From the NCBI GenBank assembly GCA_018389105.1, contig JACATO010000032.1:310001-374000 (forward strand): DNA of 64,000 nt, in the 5' to 3' direction. The DNA is from Nautilus pompilius (Eukaryota > Mollusca > Cephalopoda > Nautilida > Nautilidae). Made by a program: the position numbers and the translations under genes. Positions 22,785-35,579 of the stretch are shown here, piece by piece (within the stretch, counting starts at the first letter, position 1; each line of letters opens with the position of its first letter). The notes under the pieces were generated by a model. The model had not been told where the DNA came from. It was given only the letters and a program-made list of their open reading frames with translations, and made no database searches.

Positions 22785-24278
22785 CAGGTGCATCTCAAAA
22801 AATTAGAATATCGTGAAAGAGTTCATTTTTTCTGTAATTTAATTCAAACAATGAAATATTTCAAGCCTTTTTTTGTTTTAATTTTGATGATTACGGCTTA
22901 CAGCTCATGAAAATCAAAAATCCACTATCTCAAAATATTAGAATATTTCATAAGATCAATAAAAAAAAAGGGGGATTTATAATATATAAATGTCGAACTT
23001 CTGAAAAGTATGTTCATTTATGCACTCAATACGTGGTCGGGGTGTCCTTTTGCACGAATCATTGCATCAATGCAGCGTGGCATGGAGGTGATCAGCCTGT
23101 GGCACTGCTAAGGTGTTATGGAAGCCCAGGTTGCTTTGATAGTGGCTTTTAGCTCGTCTGTATTGTTGGGTCTGGTGTCTCTCATCTTCCTCTTGACAAT
23201 ACCTCATAGACAATCTATGGGGTTCAGGTCAGGTGAGTTGGCTGGCCAATCAAGCACAGTAATACCATGGTCAGCAAACCAGTTACTAGTAGTTTTGGCA
23301 CTGTGGGCAGGTGCCAAGTCCTGCTGGAAAAGGAAATCAGCATCTCCATAAAGCTTGTCAGCAGATGGAAGCATGAAGTGCTCTAAAATCTCCTGTTAGA
23401 CAGCTGCGTTGACTTTGGACTTGATAAAACACACTGGACCAATACCAGCATCTGACATGGCACTCAAAATCATCACTGACTGTGGAAATTTCACATTGAA
23501 CTTCAAGCAACTTGGATTCTGTGCCTCTCCACTCTTTCTCCAGACTGTGGGACCTTGATTTCCAAATGAAATGCAAAATTTACTTTCATCTGAAAAGAGG
23601 ACTTTGGACCACTGAGCAATGATCCAGTTCTTTTTCTCCTTAGCCCAGGTAAGATGCTTCTGACGTCTCTGGTTCAGGAGTGGCTTGACACTAGGAATGC
23701 GACACTTGTAGCCATTTCCTGGACACGTCTGTGCATGGTGGCTCTTGATGCACTGACTCCAGCCTCACTCCTTGTGAAGCTCCCCCAAGTTCTTGAATTG
23801 GCTTTTCTCGACAATCCTCTTGCTTGTGCACCTTTTCCTACCAAACTTTTCCCTTCCAGTCAACTTTCCATGAATATGCTTTGATACAGCACTCTGCAAA
23901 CAGACAGCCCTTTCAGCAATGACCTTCTGTGGCTTACCCTCCTTGTGGAGGGTGTCAGTGAGTGCCTTCTGGACAACTGTCAAGTCAGCAGTCTTCCCCA
24001 TGATTGTGGTTGTGTGTACTGAACCAGACTGAGAGATTCATGGTATTTATACTGCATAAATAGTGATTTACTCAAACTCAAAATGGAATATTCTAATATT
24101 TTGATATATGTTTTTTCTATTTTTTTTAAGCTGTAGGCCATAATTATCAAAATTAAAATTAAAGAATGCTTGAAACATTTTAGTTTACATGTAATGAGTC
24201 TAGAATATATATACAATTTTCACTTTCTGAAATAACTGACAAAAATATTGAACTCTTCTACAATATTCTGATTTTTTA
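22785..24278 (-). mobile_element. Tc1 element, right end truncated
   Basis: The left end is preceded by TA (22783-22784) and starts CAGGTGCATCTCAAAAAAT, typical of a Tc1 family common in animals. The right end shows the inner part of the inverted repeat (reading inward AAAAAATCAGAATATTGT...). The outer 15 or so bases are missing: the sequence switches at 24279 into a 65-bp repeat also present at 17432. The element lies inside the LZTS-like intron and its transposase is on the minus strand. Confidence 0.82.
23018..24001 (-). pseudogene. Tc1 transposase (DD34E type), inactive
   Basis: ATG at 24001 starts MGKTADLTVVQKALTDTLHK with a helix-turn-helix region (IAERAVCLQSAVSKHIHGKL). Catalytic landmarks follow: LFSDESKF (first Asp), FLFQQDLAPAHSAKTT (second Asp), and SPDLNPID, where the usual catalytic Glu of PIE is Asp. 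Spacing between the second and third catalytic positions is 34 residues. Disruptions include a stop after ELHKE (about 23765), TAA for a Tyr codon near 23395 and TGA for the Trp of the LWG motif near 23210. The C-terminal tail IRAKGHP ends with TAA at 23020-23018. Original length would be about 330 residues, normal for Tc1. Confidence 0.85.
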
Positions 24279-24870
24279 AAATAAATCAAATTAAGAAAAA
24301 CCTATTAATGACCCATTTTCATTTACACTTATGAGGAAAATGATCCAAAGCTGTCTGACAAATGTTGGACCCTTTTCCATGACTCTGATTTAGTTCATCT
24401 TTCACAATTTCAGAGAAGTTCAGATGGGGAGATTGAGAGAGCCAAGTAGATTTAAAAAGTTGTTTCAAATCTTTTCTAGCAAAGTAATGTGTAGTGAGCT
24501 TTGGATCATTATCTTATTGCAATACTCGCCCATCATCTATTAATGTCCTGATGGAATTGCCTAATGATTAGAAAATATCGCTCCTATGTGAATCCCATTG
24601 GTTTTTGAAAAGTTTGCAATCAAATTACTGGAAAAACCTCCACCACATTGCTTAATCGTAGGGAAAACAGCTTTCTCTATTTTTTCTAACATACTGCTGC
24701 CACTGAAAACCAAATATTTCAAGTCTGCTCATCTAACCACAACACACTGCACCATTGGTCCAAAGTGTAGTTCTGATGTGTTTATCCCAGTCAATTCCTT
24801 TTTCTTATTAGATAACTGCTACTTGGCCAACCATTCCAACCTCTCTTAACTGTCTTTTGATTACAGAGGT
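24279..24870 (-). pseudogene. Older Tc1-superfamily transposase fossil
   Basis: The minus strand reads VLWLDE...F near 24760-24740 and then, near 24530-24400, Q(stop)DNDPKLTTHYFARKDLK followed by W-SQSPHLNFSEIVKDELNQ. These correspond to the second catalytic Asp (QQDNDPKHT) and the SPDLNPIENLWDEL block of Tc1 transposases, with mutated catalytic positions. Many stops are present. The first 65 bp (24279-24343) are an exact copy of 17432-17496. Its own ends were not found. Confidence 0.7.
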
Positions 24871-27301
24871 TGAGATACTAAGTTGCAGAGGAATTCTGGT
24901 CAGCAGCTAATTGGCTACCTGTCAAGAAAAGGTGTGCTCTAAACTTTCAAACCAGCTACTTATCTTCCCCTTGGCCCTTTAAGTTCATGGCTGAGCCAGT
25001 TGACTTCATTCTATAAATGGTTATTTTTACACCACCCTACGTAACCTCAATTTCCACCACAATTTTCTATTGGGAGTAACCAGTTTATAACAAGTAATAA
25101 TGGGTAGAAATTCATTTTAAGTGCCATTTTCATCTTCCAAACAAAGCAATTGCAACCTTCAATAATGCAGTTCATTAACATTTACACAAAAGCATGGCAT
25201 TTGCTAACAATTAATCAAATTAGTAGAAAGAAACTAACAGAAGAACTTGAAAATATCAAGCTTTTAGTATGAACTAAATTAAACATTCACAGAAATAACT
25301 TGTTAGTCCATAGTTTTGCAAAACTCCTAAAGCGACAATATCTTCATGATTGAAGGTTTATATTGTTTTGATACATACCTTATCAGATTTGCTGGAGATT
25401 TCATTTTCATTAACAATAAAGTGCAGAAAATTAAGTAACTCTTTTCATATGGTTAGCTCATAACTTTAAATGCCAGCAAGTATGTTTGCATATATTTTTA
25501 GGTACATACACAAATACACTTTCCTAACCTGGCTATTTTAAGCATCAACTTTAATAATTATTAATAAAATGCCATTAGGCAAAATGTTATTCTATCTTTA
25601 CTCAGTCTAAATTGTGTACATTTTGAATAGCCAGTTTTGTTTTGTAGAATATCCTTCTTAGTTTAAATGAAAACAAACTCTTGTTGATGATTGCTATTGT
25701 ACACTAATTTTTGTGCACTTTGATATGCAATGTGAGAGTCATTAGTATTTCTTGTTCAGGAACAATTCTCCAACTTCACTGTAAACAAATACCTAATTGA
25801 AAGTTAAAGGTCACTGTAAATGGGTTCTTCTTGCTTTAAATACTTTACCTAAAGATGATTTAGCAATGTAGGCTGGGTGCCATAGACAGAGTAATCTCTA
25901 GTCCTGTTATGTAAACACTCACCTACCTAGTACTTGAAAGCTGGTTGAGAGCAAAGTTAACATCACCCAGAAACTTTTTTCCAAGTTGCATCATTTATTG
26001 TTAGACTGATCAATCTTTTATCTCATCCTGCTAGATGTCTGTAGACATCTAAATTAAATGTTAACTTTAACCATGAAATAAAGATATCAATAAAATAATA
26101 ATCAAAAAACCTGAAGACAGAAAATATGGCAGGACCAGAATAGCTAGTTTAAAGGCATTAACAGCAGAAACTAATACCAATTCGTGCAATTTTGACATTC
26201 AAATAAACAGTATCAGTTCTCATAACTACAACCCTAGACAAATTTATATCGACAGTTGATTCATTTTTGTTTAAATCATAGGTTCACAAAATCAAATTTT
26301 CAAATATTTCAGATTTCATGTCACCCTGCAGCCCAGCAACAATAATGTTCATTTGTAAAAATTTAACCATCAATGAGCCATGAAAAAAAACCTTCATTTA
26401 AAAAGAAAGTTTCTATGCTAAAATTAAATTCCAGAAAAGCAAGCACTGCTTTTACTGTTATTAAAGAATATTTATTAAATTAGTTTAAACTGCAGACAAA
26501 AGACAGTAAACATTTGTTTTCAAAATGACTGCCAAGTATTTTAATTCTTGTTTTATGTTAAAACATACCTTTCCAAGACTAGTCGTGCTAGTTTAGTTAG
26601 AATGCAAATATAAGGCAGTTATTAAATTTATTCAGATTTAATATGATCAATCTTTGCTTTTAGAATTTAATGGTGATAAAAAAAGAGAGCATTATTTAAC
26701 TTTACTATTTGATGTTACAGTAAATCCGAATAGTGTTTGACAATGTATTTAACAAGCAAAATCTTCTGATTGCATTAAGTAGATAAGAGTGGTTACAAAA
26801 ACCAACAAAAACTATTTACAATAAGTAGTGTAGCTTGAACATGTCTGAAAGATTCAATCCATGTAAGCAACTTGAAATTCTATTTCTAGTTCTTTTTTTT
26901 TTATGAATTCCGAAGCTAACTTGTACTGGCACAGGTATGAGAGCTAGAAAACTGTTCTGCTAATCCACTTTCATAAGATACATTTTTTAAAAATCAACAA
27001 AAAGATTATATATGAATAAAAATAATTTTTCTCTACAGTTATTGATGCCAATAATAAATAGTTAGTAAATCTTACTGGATTCCAGTACGGTATTTCCAAA
27101 GTAGCACACTGAGTTTTACAATGGTGCATCCCTTCCATCACCATTTTCTCCTTAAAATCCATAACTCAGTAAACTACATATATAGCCTTTTTTTTTTCTA
27201 AACTATAAATTACTGTATAAAGTTCTGTTTTAATTTTATTGTTTAGTTTATTTCAAAGTATGGTTGGAGGCTTTTTCCATAAATCATCATTATGAAAAGT
27301 A

Positions 27302-27338
27302 TCTGTGTGTGTGTGGTGTGGTGTGGTGTGGTGTGGGT
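27302..27338. repeat. GT / GTGTG short tandem repeat
   Basis: GTGTGTGT followed by four or more GTGTGG-like units. Confidence 0.85.
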
Positions 27339-27718
27339 CACATACACAAACAGTATTAAAATGATTATGGAAACAGAAGAAAAAATGGATATAAAATGCT
27401 CCATAGTAGAGATTAGTTGTCTTGTAAACAATCAGAAAGTATCACATCTGCAGAAGAAATATAAAAGTATAGGAAGTAATATCATTTTAGTGGGGTGAAT
27501 GTTTGGTGAATATTATGGCTCCTGGAAAGTAAATATCAGATGATAAACAAGTTACTCCCTATAGCAGATAACAACAGCCAGACTTGCTTTAGAAAAAGCT
27601 GAATGCAAGACTCTGGAGAGGATACAAGAAACTGGTATTGTTGATGATAAATGGATTCAAGGAAAGAAAACATCACTTTTGGAAAGTAGCTCAGGATACG
27701 CTCATTACATGATAGATG

Positions 27719-28290
27719 ACAAGCCAGTAAAGATCTTGTGAATGGCCTGGCTGCAAGTGCAGGTGTTAACATTTCTTCAAGAACAGTAAGATGCAATTAT
27801 TGTTAAGTGGTCTCAGTGGGTGCATACCTTCCTGAAAACATTTGCTAGAGAGAGGCAACCAAATGAACAAACTGAAAAAAGATGCTCTTTACATTTGAGT
27901 CCAAGCTTGAACTGATTGGCAATCAATGGCAGTTTGACTAAGTTGAACTAGAAAGTGGCACAACAGTAAGTGTACAACAACTACAAGGAAGCATGAGGGG
28001 GTGGATCAATACAAGTGTGGAGCTATGTATCAGCCAAGGGTATCAGAGATTTGCATAGAATCGAAGGTATACTGACAGATGTAGGCAAGTTCTCATTTAT
28101 TATGCCATTCCCTCAAACAATGGCTCCAAATATTTAGAGTTATGCAAAACTATCTGGAACATAAAGATACTGATGGAATACTCAAAGACACCTTAGGTTG
28201 CACAAAGTCTTGATATGAACACCATTATGGCTCTATGGAGTTTGATTGCTATTTGACTTTTTCAGTAGCCATATAACACCTCAGGTGAAT
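27719..28290 (+). pseudogene. Degenerate Tc1/Tc3-like transposase fragment
   Basis: Shifting plus-strand frames carry SAGVNISSRTVR (helix-turn-helix end), then FTFESKLELIGNQWQFD (position of the first catalytic Asp block), then WSYVSAKGIRDLHRIEGILTD, which matches the WGCFSA-G-G-L--I-G--- segment of Tc1 transposases. No continuous frame remains. It stops about 100 bp before the distinct element at 28387 and is a separate, older insertion. Confidence 0.6.
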
Positions 28291-28386
28291 TTTTAAAAAT
28301 GATATAGGATATTTGAAACAACATTCTAGTCATATTTTGATACCTGTATGGGAGCATACAAGCAAGATGTCATGCTCTATAATCTA

Positions 28387-29712
28387 CAGGGTGTCCATAA
28401 AGTCTCTTTACAATTTAAAAAAATTATTACAAAGGCAAATGATGAGATATCTTAATCAAATTTGTTGTATACTCAGTGGTTATCAAAGTTTTTAATCACA
28501 TTACATTTGTGTGTTTCAGGTACCCTGCTGATGAAATAGGTAGTGTTAAATGAACCCCTATAAAAATGGCTACTCCTCAAGAGAAGGCACAATGTGTATC
28601 ATGGTTTATTGAAACAAAATTGGATACGCAGCAAAACTACAGAACTAAGTATGGAAGAGATCCACCGTCATGTCCGTCAATTCGTGCATGGCACAAGAAA
28701 TTTATGGATACAGGGACAGTGTTGGATAAAGAGAGGAGTGGACGACCAAGAACATCTGAGAAAAACATCGATCATGTAAGACAAGCTTTTGATCATTCTC
28801 CTACAAAGTCCATCTGTACTGCTGCCGGACAGTTAGAGCTACCACGTTCAACAATGCACAAAGTCCTACACAAGAACTTGCGATTGTATGCTTACAAAGT
28901 GCAACTCTTACAGGCACTTGAGCCAAATGATAAACCAAGATGGAAAGAGTTTGTGGTTAACATGCTGGAACGAATTTCTGAGGAGGAAACGTTCCTCACC
29001 CGAGTTTGTTTTAGTGATGAAGCAACGTTTCATGTTTCAGGGAAATTGAACACACGTGAGAATCTGGGGATCAGAACACCCCCATGTGACTAGGGAACTT
29101 CAGCGAGATAGTCCAAAGGTGAATGTGTGGTGTGGGATCATGTGCAATCGAATCATTGGTCCATTTTTCTTCCACGAGAAATCAATTACTGCAAGTGTTT
29201 ACTTTGACCTTTTGACTGAATGTGTGGCACCACAACTAGATGACCTTCAACCGACCATCATTTTCCAGCAAGATGGTGCACCACCACATTGGGGGACTAC
29301 ATGTTCGCCATTTCCTAAATCAAACATTTCCAGACTGGTGGATTGGAAGAGATGGCCCAATTCCCTGGCCACCTCGTTCACCAGATATCACTCCCCTGGA
29401 CTTCTTTCTGTGGGGTTATGTTAAAGATATCGTGTATCGAACAAAGATACAAGACATCAGTGACCTAAAGCAAAAGATCACTGATGCCATTGCGACCATT
29501 GATGAGGCTATGCTACAGCAAAAATGGCAAGAAATCAAGTACAGTCTTGATGTGCTTCATGCAACTAATGGTGCCCATATAGAGGTGTATTAAATGAGGC
29601 AAAAAAACTTCAATATCTACTCCTCATTTTGTAATAATTTCCACATATTTGTATGTTCATTTGCTTTTGTAATAAATTTTTTAAATTGTAAAGAGACTTT
29701 ATGGACACCCTG
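28387..29712 (+). mobile_element. Tc1/mariner-superfamily element, complete ends
   Basis: TA lies on both sides (28385-28386 and 29713-29714). Terminal inverted repeats of about 56 bp (28387-28442 and 29657-29712) start CAGGGTGTCCATAAAGTC and differ at only about two positions, indicating a fairly recent insertion. Total length is 1326 bp with one transposase gene between the repeats. It lies within the LZTS-like intron, opposite to the host gene. Confidence 0.93.
28566..29593 (+). pseudogene. DD41D-like transposase with two frameshifts
   Basis: ATG at 28566 starts MATPQEKAQCVSWFIETK, the DUF4817-type helix-turn-helix N-terminus I recall for this group. It continues through RSGRPRTSE and a second helix region (QLELPRSTMHKVLHK). 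FSDEATFH carries the first catalytic Asp, IFQQDGAPPHW the second, and SPDITPLDFFLWGYVKD the third. By my count 41 residues separate the last two, hence DD41D-like. The C-terminus is the typical TNGAHIE. One frameshift lies near 29051-29056, a second at a run of five G at 29291-29295. The stop TAA ends at 29593. About 340 residues originally. Everything else looks intact, so decay is recent. Confidence 0.88.
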
Positions 29713-31853
29713 TATATAAAGCAAAAACTTATTAAATACTAATGCAATGTACATATTCATTTTGTCTTTGTTTATTTTCTGTAACAATGCATTGTGTATG
29801 CATTATATATACCCTCAACTGCAATTTCTCATTATTTGTGCATGCATATTCCCCGTGTTTCCAATACTGTTTATTTTATATATACATATATAAACAAACC
29901 CAATAAAACAATAGCCAGCTGTTGTAACAGTTTTTGCTCCTGGTGATGCATGTAAGCATCCAACAAAAATACCATATGATCAACATCAGCAATGACAAAA
30001 CGATGTACTAGCATCATGTGCGCACCTGGAACAACAAGTATTAAACAGTCAAAGTCAAGTGCTCTGTAAACAGAATTTTCAGAAAATATGATGATTCAAA
30101 TATAAACATTTAGCTATACTTCAAACAGCAGCCATTACAGTAAAATCACTAGAATATTAATTCTGTTTACAGACTATAAACTTCTACAAGAATAGATTTT
30201 CTTTCTTTAAAACCAACACGCACTCCCTTGATCCTGGAGAAGGTTCACTATAAAGCTGCAGCATATCCCTTATTGGAGAGAGCAATATGTTCATAAAAAA
30301 GCTCCAGGAAGCAATAAATATTCTTGTTATGATAAACTGTTCACAGTAAGAGATGTAAAAGCATAACTAAAATTAGTAATTTTAAGTAACTCTATGTTAA
30401 TGTGAAATTTCATAAAATATTTGCATGTTACATATATTACTAATTTATATATTCTTGTTTTTTTTTTATACATTTTGTTTGCTTTTTTCCCTTCCCTTTT
30501 TAAGATCAGGTCTCAAGCTTACTACTATACTACTCTGAATAAATAAGTCTGTTTTTTGTGAGACATGATAAACCAATCTCAAACCTTAACTGAAAATGAG
30601 ACTTGACAAGATTTTTTCAATTATTTTTCATTATTCATTTTTCTTTTTACTTCATAAAAAAGAAAGATGTGAATTTTAAAGAAATGTAAATGAAAACAGA
30701 ACAAGACATCACTCACACACAGCACAAATCATGTATAAATATGCAGAAATAAAATAGTATACATATACTGTATGTAATAATAGCTAATTATTCAAGGTAA
30801 GAGATTTCTAAAGAAATATTCTCTAATACAACTACTAAATTAGATAACTGACAAATTAGATATATAATAAAATAATTTATTCAGATAGACTAGAAAGAAA
30901 ATTTCATAAAACTTCATCAAATGCTTATTGTCTATTAATCTGGTTTGACATGTTCACAGATAACTGCTATATAGTCAGTTGAAAAAAAATCTTGTAATGT
31001 AAAATAAAGTGTGCTTGATTTATTTTAAATTTTACTAATAACCCCTAGATATATGATGTGTCATATGCAATCCTCCGAAAAAAGAATTTTAAAACTTCAA
31101 TCAGTCATCATAAAAATCTGCTAGCCAAACCAGGGAACCAAAGTCTCTTTAGTCTTTCTTCATATAGCTGTCACATATATTTTGCTAATCATTTCAGTAA
31201 GTCTTCTCTAAACTCTTTTCAAGATGTCTATGAACTACATACTCAAAGAGTTTAACTAAAGATTTACACAGAAAAATGTAAAGTCTTACTATTTACAAAA
31301 TAATTTACCATACCTGATACCTCTGAGAAATACTCTCAGTTTTTGACTCTCTTAGGTTATCGGTTTTAAATTCTAAATCCCTTTCTTCTATTAGTTTATT
31401 GCAGCACAATTACTATACATATTAACCCCAGAGCATGTGGCCAAAAATCAAACTAGTAGATTAAAAATTGTTCCCAGATTTCCTGTAATATATATTTTCA
31501 ATCCAACCACTATCTACATACCCTTTCCCATTGCACTGCATGTGTGAGAAAGAATGAGACAATAAAAATCTGTAGTTCATATTTTTACTTGGATTTCTGT
31601 CTATTGTTAAAACAGTACTTAGATTTTTTTCATTATAAATGATGCACATGCTGGAAGCTGTTAAATACTTTAAAACAACAAAGACAAAATTCAAATAGAT
31701 TTTATACTGTACTTAACAAATAACTAGTTCATATATCCCAAAGAAGTTGTGAAGAGATACAGTCTTTGGAAACTTTCTAAAGATGAATGGCCTCCTACGA
31801 CACATGAGCATGATGAATGCAGAGAGACACTCTTAAAGCTGAGACAACTGATG

Positions 31854-31854
<1 letters not shown>

Positions 31855-31884
<30 letters not shown>
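31855..31884. repeat. Run of 30 G
   Basis: A perfect G homopolymer of 30 bases in otherwise AT-rich intron sequence. Its true length may be uncertain because such runs sequence poorly. Confidence 0.9.
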
Positions 31885-31886
<2 letters not shown>

Positions 31887-34271
31887 TCCCCAATCATCCC
31901 TCTACTACATTACCAAGCAAACTCAGTACTGATATTAGTACGTTAGTTATGCCTAACTCGCAATAGGAACAAAGCTTGAAGTAAAGATTTTTATCATACA
32001 AGTCCTGGACTATCTCATTCAATCAAATAGGCATGACATGTATATAGTTATTTTGTGTCTGGCAATGCCCCTGGAGTTATGAATAATCATACGAACATCA
32101 AAAGCCTATTCAACTTTTTATGTCAAGAATGGTTTGACTGAGAAAAATTCCATCTGCCACTGTTTAAAAATAACTAAATAAGAAAAAAATCTAATAAAAA
32201 TTCCTTTTAAAACTTCTAATTTCCATGGCATTAAGATTTTGTTCACGATGTTCTAATAAAAAAAATAATCAAAAAAGCTTTGTATTACTAAAGGCTGTGA
32301 AGTCATTATTGGCTAGTATAAGATTAACTACTAGTGATAACAAACTAGTGTCCAATACATTTACCCTTTATTCATATACCAGTTAAGAACAACAAAATAA
32401 CAGAATGCAGTATTTGAAAATCAAATAATATCTCAAGCTAATGCCATTAAAATTCTTTTTAAAAAGTAAAAATTCAATGTAAAGCATCCACATTTTTTTC
32501 TAAAAGAACCATAAAAATTCAATTAATTTTTTCCGAAATTTGTTTAGCTAAATATGACTCTTTAGTCGAAAACAAAAGTAAACTGTTTTAATAACAAAAA
32601 TTTTTTACACCTACAGACATCAAGTAAAATACTTTAATCCTCAAATTTAAAAAAAACTAAACAAAAGATATTTATAAAGAGGCAAAGCAAGTAGCTATAA
32701 GTTTATAAACGACATTTCATTATTATAAATTTATATTGATGGGAGACAAATCTACAGGAGAACTTTTAAGTTGAGTTTATGCAATATGTTCAATGAAAAT
32801 ATCTATAATTTCAAATAAAAAAAAACAAAAACATTAAATATTGCAGAAATTTTTAAGGTAATTGTTGTAAAACATACAGTAAAACCAAATCATTTTATTA
32901 GGCATGTTCAATGAAAAATGCTTCTCTTACATTGTAATAAGAGAACATAATTGTATCTGATTTAGCTATATTTTAGAGTAATTATTCTTTTAGTTTGTTC
33001 ATCTAATAAGAATTTAAACTACTACCAGCTTTGGTCATTTCAGAAAGGTCATAAAATACTACTAAATCTAGAGGAATAATTATCTTCAACAATGTTTACT
33101 GATAAAAATAAATTCTTAGTTTGCTCTTATCAGGGGGTTTGATTCAAAATGAACCTGACATTTTGATGCAATGGGTTTAATAAGTAAAAAGTATATTTAA
33201 TGATTCCTTTTTATTCCAAACATTTGAACAAAAAGCAATCTGACAAGTTGTATTATACCTTTGGTGAGCTGGATGTTTTAATATAATATTTGGTGGCTTT
33301 ATGCCAAGATTTAAAAACAAAAAATACTACAACATATCTAAATGATATTACAAAAAAAAAGTTTCATAATGATATCCTAATTTAAAAAAAAAACAAGTAT
33401 TATTAAAAAGAGCAAAGATAATACCTATATATATATATATTTTTAATATAGCATGGTAGAGCCTTCAAATGAAACCCAGTCAAGCATCATTCTGGCATTG
33501 CTATTTCAACCAAGTTTCATTTGAATGTCCCCAGCATAATGATATAGTGACAATCTAGTGAATGACTGGCTAAATAAAAGTTAGATTCACGAGGCAGATT
33601 TATTCTTTTAAAAACCGTCTTGCTCACCTATTTTTTATCTGTTTTTTTTTTATATAAAAAAAGAAAACAGCCACAGGCCATATCTCATTAAGAAAAAATA
33701 TCAAGCATTGCTGGTGTGCTTTCTGTAGTAATCACATAGCAACTTTTAAAAAGTTATGGCTACTTTTTAAAACTCTTAAAAAAAACACCCTTTATTTATT
33801 TTGTTTACACTATTAAAGTCTGCATAAAAGTAACCTTACATGTTATATACATATCATTACATCGCCATGTAAAATTAAAATCTTTCTTCCATTTCTAGAA
33901 AAATGCTTTTGATGTGGTTGGTAGATGGCATTGGATTTCAGAAGTGGTACAGTGAAGATAAATCTTTCTTGGTAAATTATGGGTGTTACAAAAAAAAAAA
34001 AGGGGGGGAGGCTCAAAGAACAGAGTGGCTTACAATATGTGAAGTTTAATCAGAGCTGTTTCTTGCTGAAGTAGGCAGTGCTTGCAAGAATGTGAAATAT
34101 TAACCTCAAAAAGCTCAACTATTATATCACACTGATCAAAATCTCTCGATGAGTTGTGGCTGTACACAGATGAAGAAAAAGTTACATCGAGATGCTAGCT
34201 ATAATTGATGTACAATAAGAATGCCAGCCTTAAAAAAACAGGAATCATTTTTATCAAAAAATATAATTAAA

Positions 34272-34498
34272 ATGTTACCTTTCCTGACTCAATATAACTG
34301 GTAAGTGGCACTTTTGGTTTTTGCAATAGCTTTTTACCTGAATGTTTTTCAGCCTTCATTGAGATTTTGACTAAAAGCACAGAAGACAAATCATCATCTG
34401 ACAGGTTTAACCGGAAGTCTTTCTTAGTTTTCTTAACTGAATGAAAATCCTCTCACTATCCACATAGCTGCAAGGTAATGCACACATTGCTGTCATGA
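34272..34498 (-). pseudogene. hAT transposase C-terminal fragment
   Basis: The minus strand reads MCALPCSYVDSERIFIQLRK, matching the hAT dimerisation motif (LP-S-A-SERVFS--RK). After a frameshift it reads KKDFRLNLSDDDLSSVLLVK, the continuation (RS-LSDD-L--LL-VK). A lysine-rich tail to about 34272 follows. The remainder of the transposase was not found nearby. Confidence 0.7.
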
Positions 34499-35579
34499 CT
34501 TTGGCAAACAATTTGTTTCAAACATGCATATTGATATTTTCAGTTGGGAAATTTAAGTGTCATGCGTCATCTATTCTCTCCTACTGCAGTTTATCATTTA
34601 TCAATCTGTCAAATTGAAAAAAAATTCTTACTGCCCACACACTCAAAACTTAAGTATTTTCAAATAGTTTTAATCTTTTTGCATATTATAAAAGACTAGA
34701 AGACAGAAATATTCTAGAGAATCTCTGCTGAACCTCTTCCAAGCCAATTTATATTCCAAATATTTTCGATAAATTGACTAGCTAGCTAACCAGTGAGTTC
34801 TAGCCTGATTGAAAAAAGAATCAAGACATAAAACTTCGTTATAATTAAAAATGTAAGCAGAAAAAGAAAAGAAAAAGCAAACTGAAAACAAGGCAGTAAT
34901 TTAATAACCATGTGTGCAGTGAAGTGTTCAAAGCAGAAAATCAAATCAACCATAGCAATAGTGAAAAGCATTGTGTGATAGTATTAAATACAAATGACTA
35001 ATAAAGAGTAGAGTTGTGATTTCTGTTCATTTAAGTAGACAGGATATGGGAATACTTATCAGTTCTCAGATAAACACCACTTTGAACACATCTGAGAATT
35101 TGCAAGCACTTCATCCAGACTTTGTGGCATCTCAATTATTTAAGATAAGAGAATTTAGCAGCCAAAACAAACCCAACTAGAGTAGCCAGTATAAATAACT
35201 GCTTAGACAAGAGCTTAGAGAAATGATTATATGAGATGGGTCTGCAATTATCTAGTTATCATAAAGGTATCATTCAAATGTATAAGACCCTCCAGTAAAT
35301 ATTTTAAAGAAGTATTGCATTATATATATATATATATATATTTTTTTTTTTGTATTTATAGTTGTTATGCCACTGAAATAATACTCAGTAAGGGGGAAAT
35401 TGATATAGTTATAAATCTTAAGATTTAACAGATAGTATGAGTTTCCATTAAAATCTATTGGCCTTTTTTTCAAGATAAAGGCATGTGTATAACATTATCA
35501 AAAGTATGTTCATAAGATTAAATCTGTTTTAACACAACCCCCTTAAAAGAAATAACTGAATAAGAAAATGACCACTCAC

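Larger units (their letters stand above)
15612..35579 (-). other. 20 kb intron of the LZTS-like gene
   Basis: It is bounded by donor GTGAGT (35579-35574, minus strand) and an acceptor ending at 15612. It splits the coding sequence in phase 0 (Gln|Ser). Its content is mainly AT-rich unique sequence plus the transposon fossils, SINE and repeats listed separately. Stretches 15.6-17.0, 18.2-22.2, 24.9-27.2, 29.8-34.2 and 34.5-35.5 kb show nothing further that I can support. Confidence 0.88.
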
